A stretch of DNA of 64,000 bases from an uncultured Sphingobacteriaceae bacterium (GTDB lineage Bacteria; Bacteroidota; Bacteroidia; Sphingobacteriales; Sphingobacteriaceae). Under the pieces are notes generated by a model. It was not told the DNA's origin and ran no database searches. It saw only the letters and a program-made list of their open reading frames with translations. A program made the translations under genes and the position numbers. Location: positions 27,875 through 91,874 of the forward strand of contig CAMPKC010000013.1 in assembly GCA_946887045.1 (NCBI GenBank), written 5' to 3'. Shown in pieces: positions 63,875 to 64,000 of this stretch. Each line of letters begins with the position of its first letter. Within the stretch, counting starts at the first letter, position 1.

Positions 63875-64000
63875 AACCCTTAATCAGTTGAGTATTTGTC
63901 ACCCGCTTGTCTCGTCCTGAAATACAGTTTTATTAATTAACTGTAGATTGGCTATACACTGCAAAGTGTTAATTGTAGTTTTTGAACGATGATATTCCAA
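63875..64000. other. Right edge: AT-rich non-coding DNA with small hairpins
   Basis: TACAGTT (63923-63929) pairs with AACTGTA (63939-63945), and ACACT with AGTGT near 63956-63969. No ORF, promoter pair or terminator is convincing in the remaining 126 bp. Confidence 0.4.

Overview
The window is a contiguous chromosomal segment of a Bacteroidota bacterium, most likely Sphingobacteriaceae or a close relative (Pedobacter/Solitalea-like). The evidence is AT-rich intergenic DNA, A-rich leaders without strong Shine-Dalgarno sites, many TTG starts, promoter-like TTTG-N19/20-TAnnTTTG elements, a type IX secretion (gliding-type) C-terminal domain, an HscA-type DnaK paralogue and an NhaA/KTSC/YajQ gene set typical of the group. 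No prophage, integron, CRISPR array or insertion sequence was found. Layout: 1-8468 holds the end of an unidentified gene, an OmpH/Skp chaperone and the membrane half of complex I (nuoH-nuoN, tightly overlapping). 8594-13139 holds a long PurF-like amidotransferase, a LysE exporter, a FucP-type sugar permease and a dCMP deaminase. 13417-20440 holds a 55-codon gene missed by length filters, CinA, a pair of M16 peptidases (one active, one degenerate), an E. coli Pfk-2-like sugar kinase, a secreted esterase and a GH1-like glycosidase. 20798-26809 holds a secreted protein, an alpha/beta hydrolase, a poxvirus-type topoisomerase IB, a TauE/SafE transporter, a DUF6064 protein and HscA. At 27031-27263 an independent RNA unit (promoter, 110-nt tRNA-Leu-like RNA with an abnormally long variable region, terminator) precedes an M28 peptidase. 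28561-39807 is the thiamin operon: promoter, TPP riboswitch, thiS-thiC-thiE-like-thiD-thiE-thiG-thiH, a large T9SS-secreted adhesin-like gene, and thiF with a rhodanese domain. 39831-44344 holds small unknown secreted proteins ending in an apparent operon of an outer-membrane barrel-like protein with a two-component system. 44355-48741 holds small envelope proteins, a yeast-type cytosine deaminase, a 4-helix sensor-like protein without output domain, a GNAT acetyltransferase, YajQ and a histone-H1-like basic protein. 48842-59515 holds ppk1-ppx, a glycosyltransferase, murI, an EF-hand-like repeat protein, nhaA, a Sua5-type enzyme, a PaaE-like reductase, a KTSC protein and asnS. 59540-64000 holds a GC-rich intergenic island, a DUF2975-HTH pair behind a 27-nt palindrome, a triple-PAS histidine kinase and an unrecognised 262-residue protein whose upstream DNA carries five exactly phased 11-bp repeats. 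How the genes work together: the clearest functional units are respiratory complex I, thiamin synthesis under TPP control (ThiF charges ThiS, ThiG/ThiH make thiazole, ThiC/ThiD make the pyrimidine, ThiE couples them), polyphosphate turnover (Ppk1/Ppx) and pyrimidine salvage/deamination (dCMP and cytosine deaminases at separate loci). No complete undescribed system is proven; the best leads are the atypical tRNA-like RNA, the phased-repeat control region at the right edge, the palindrome in front of the DUF2975-HTH operon, and the barrel-plus-two-component operon.
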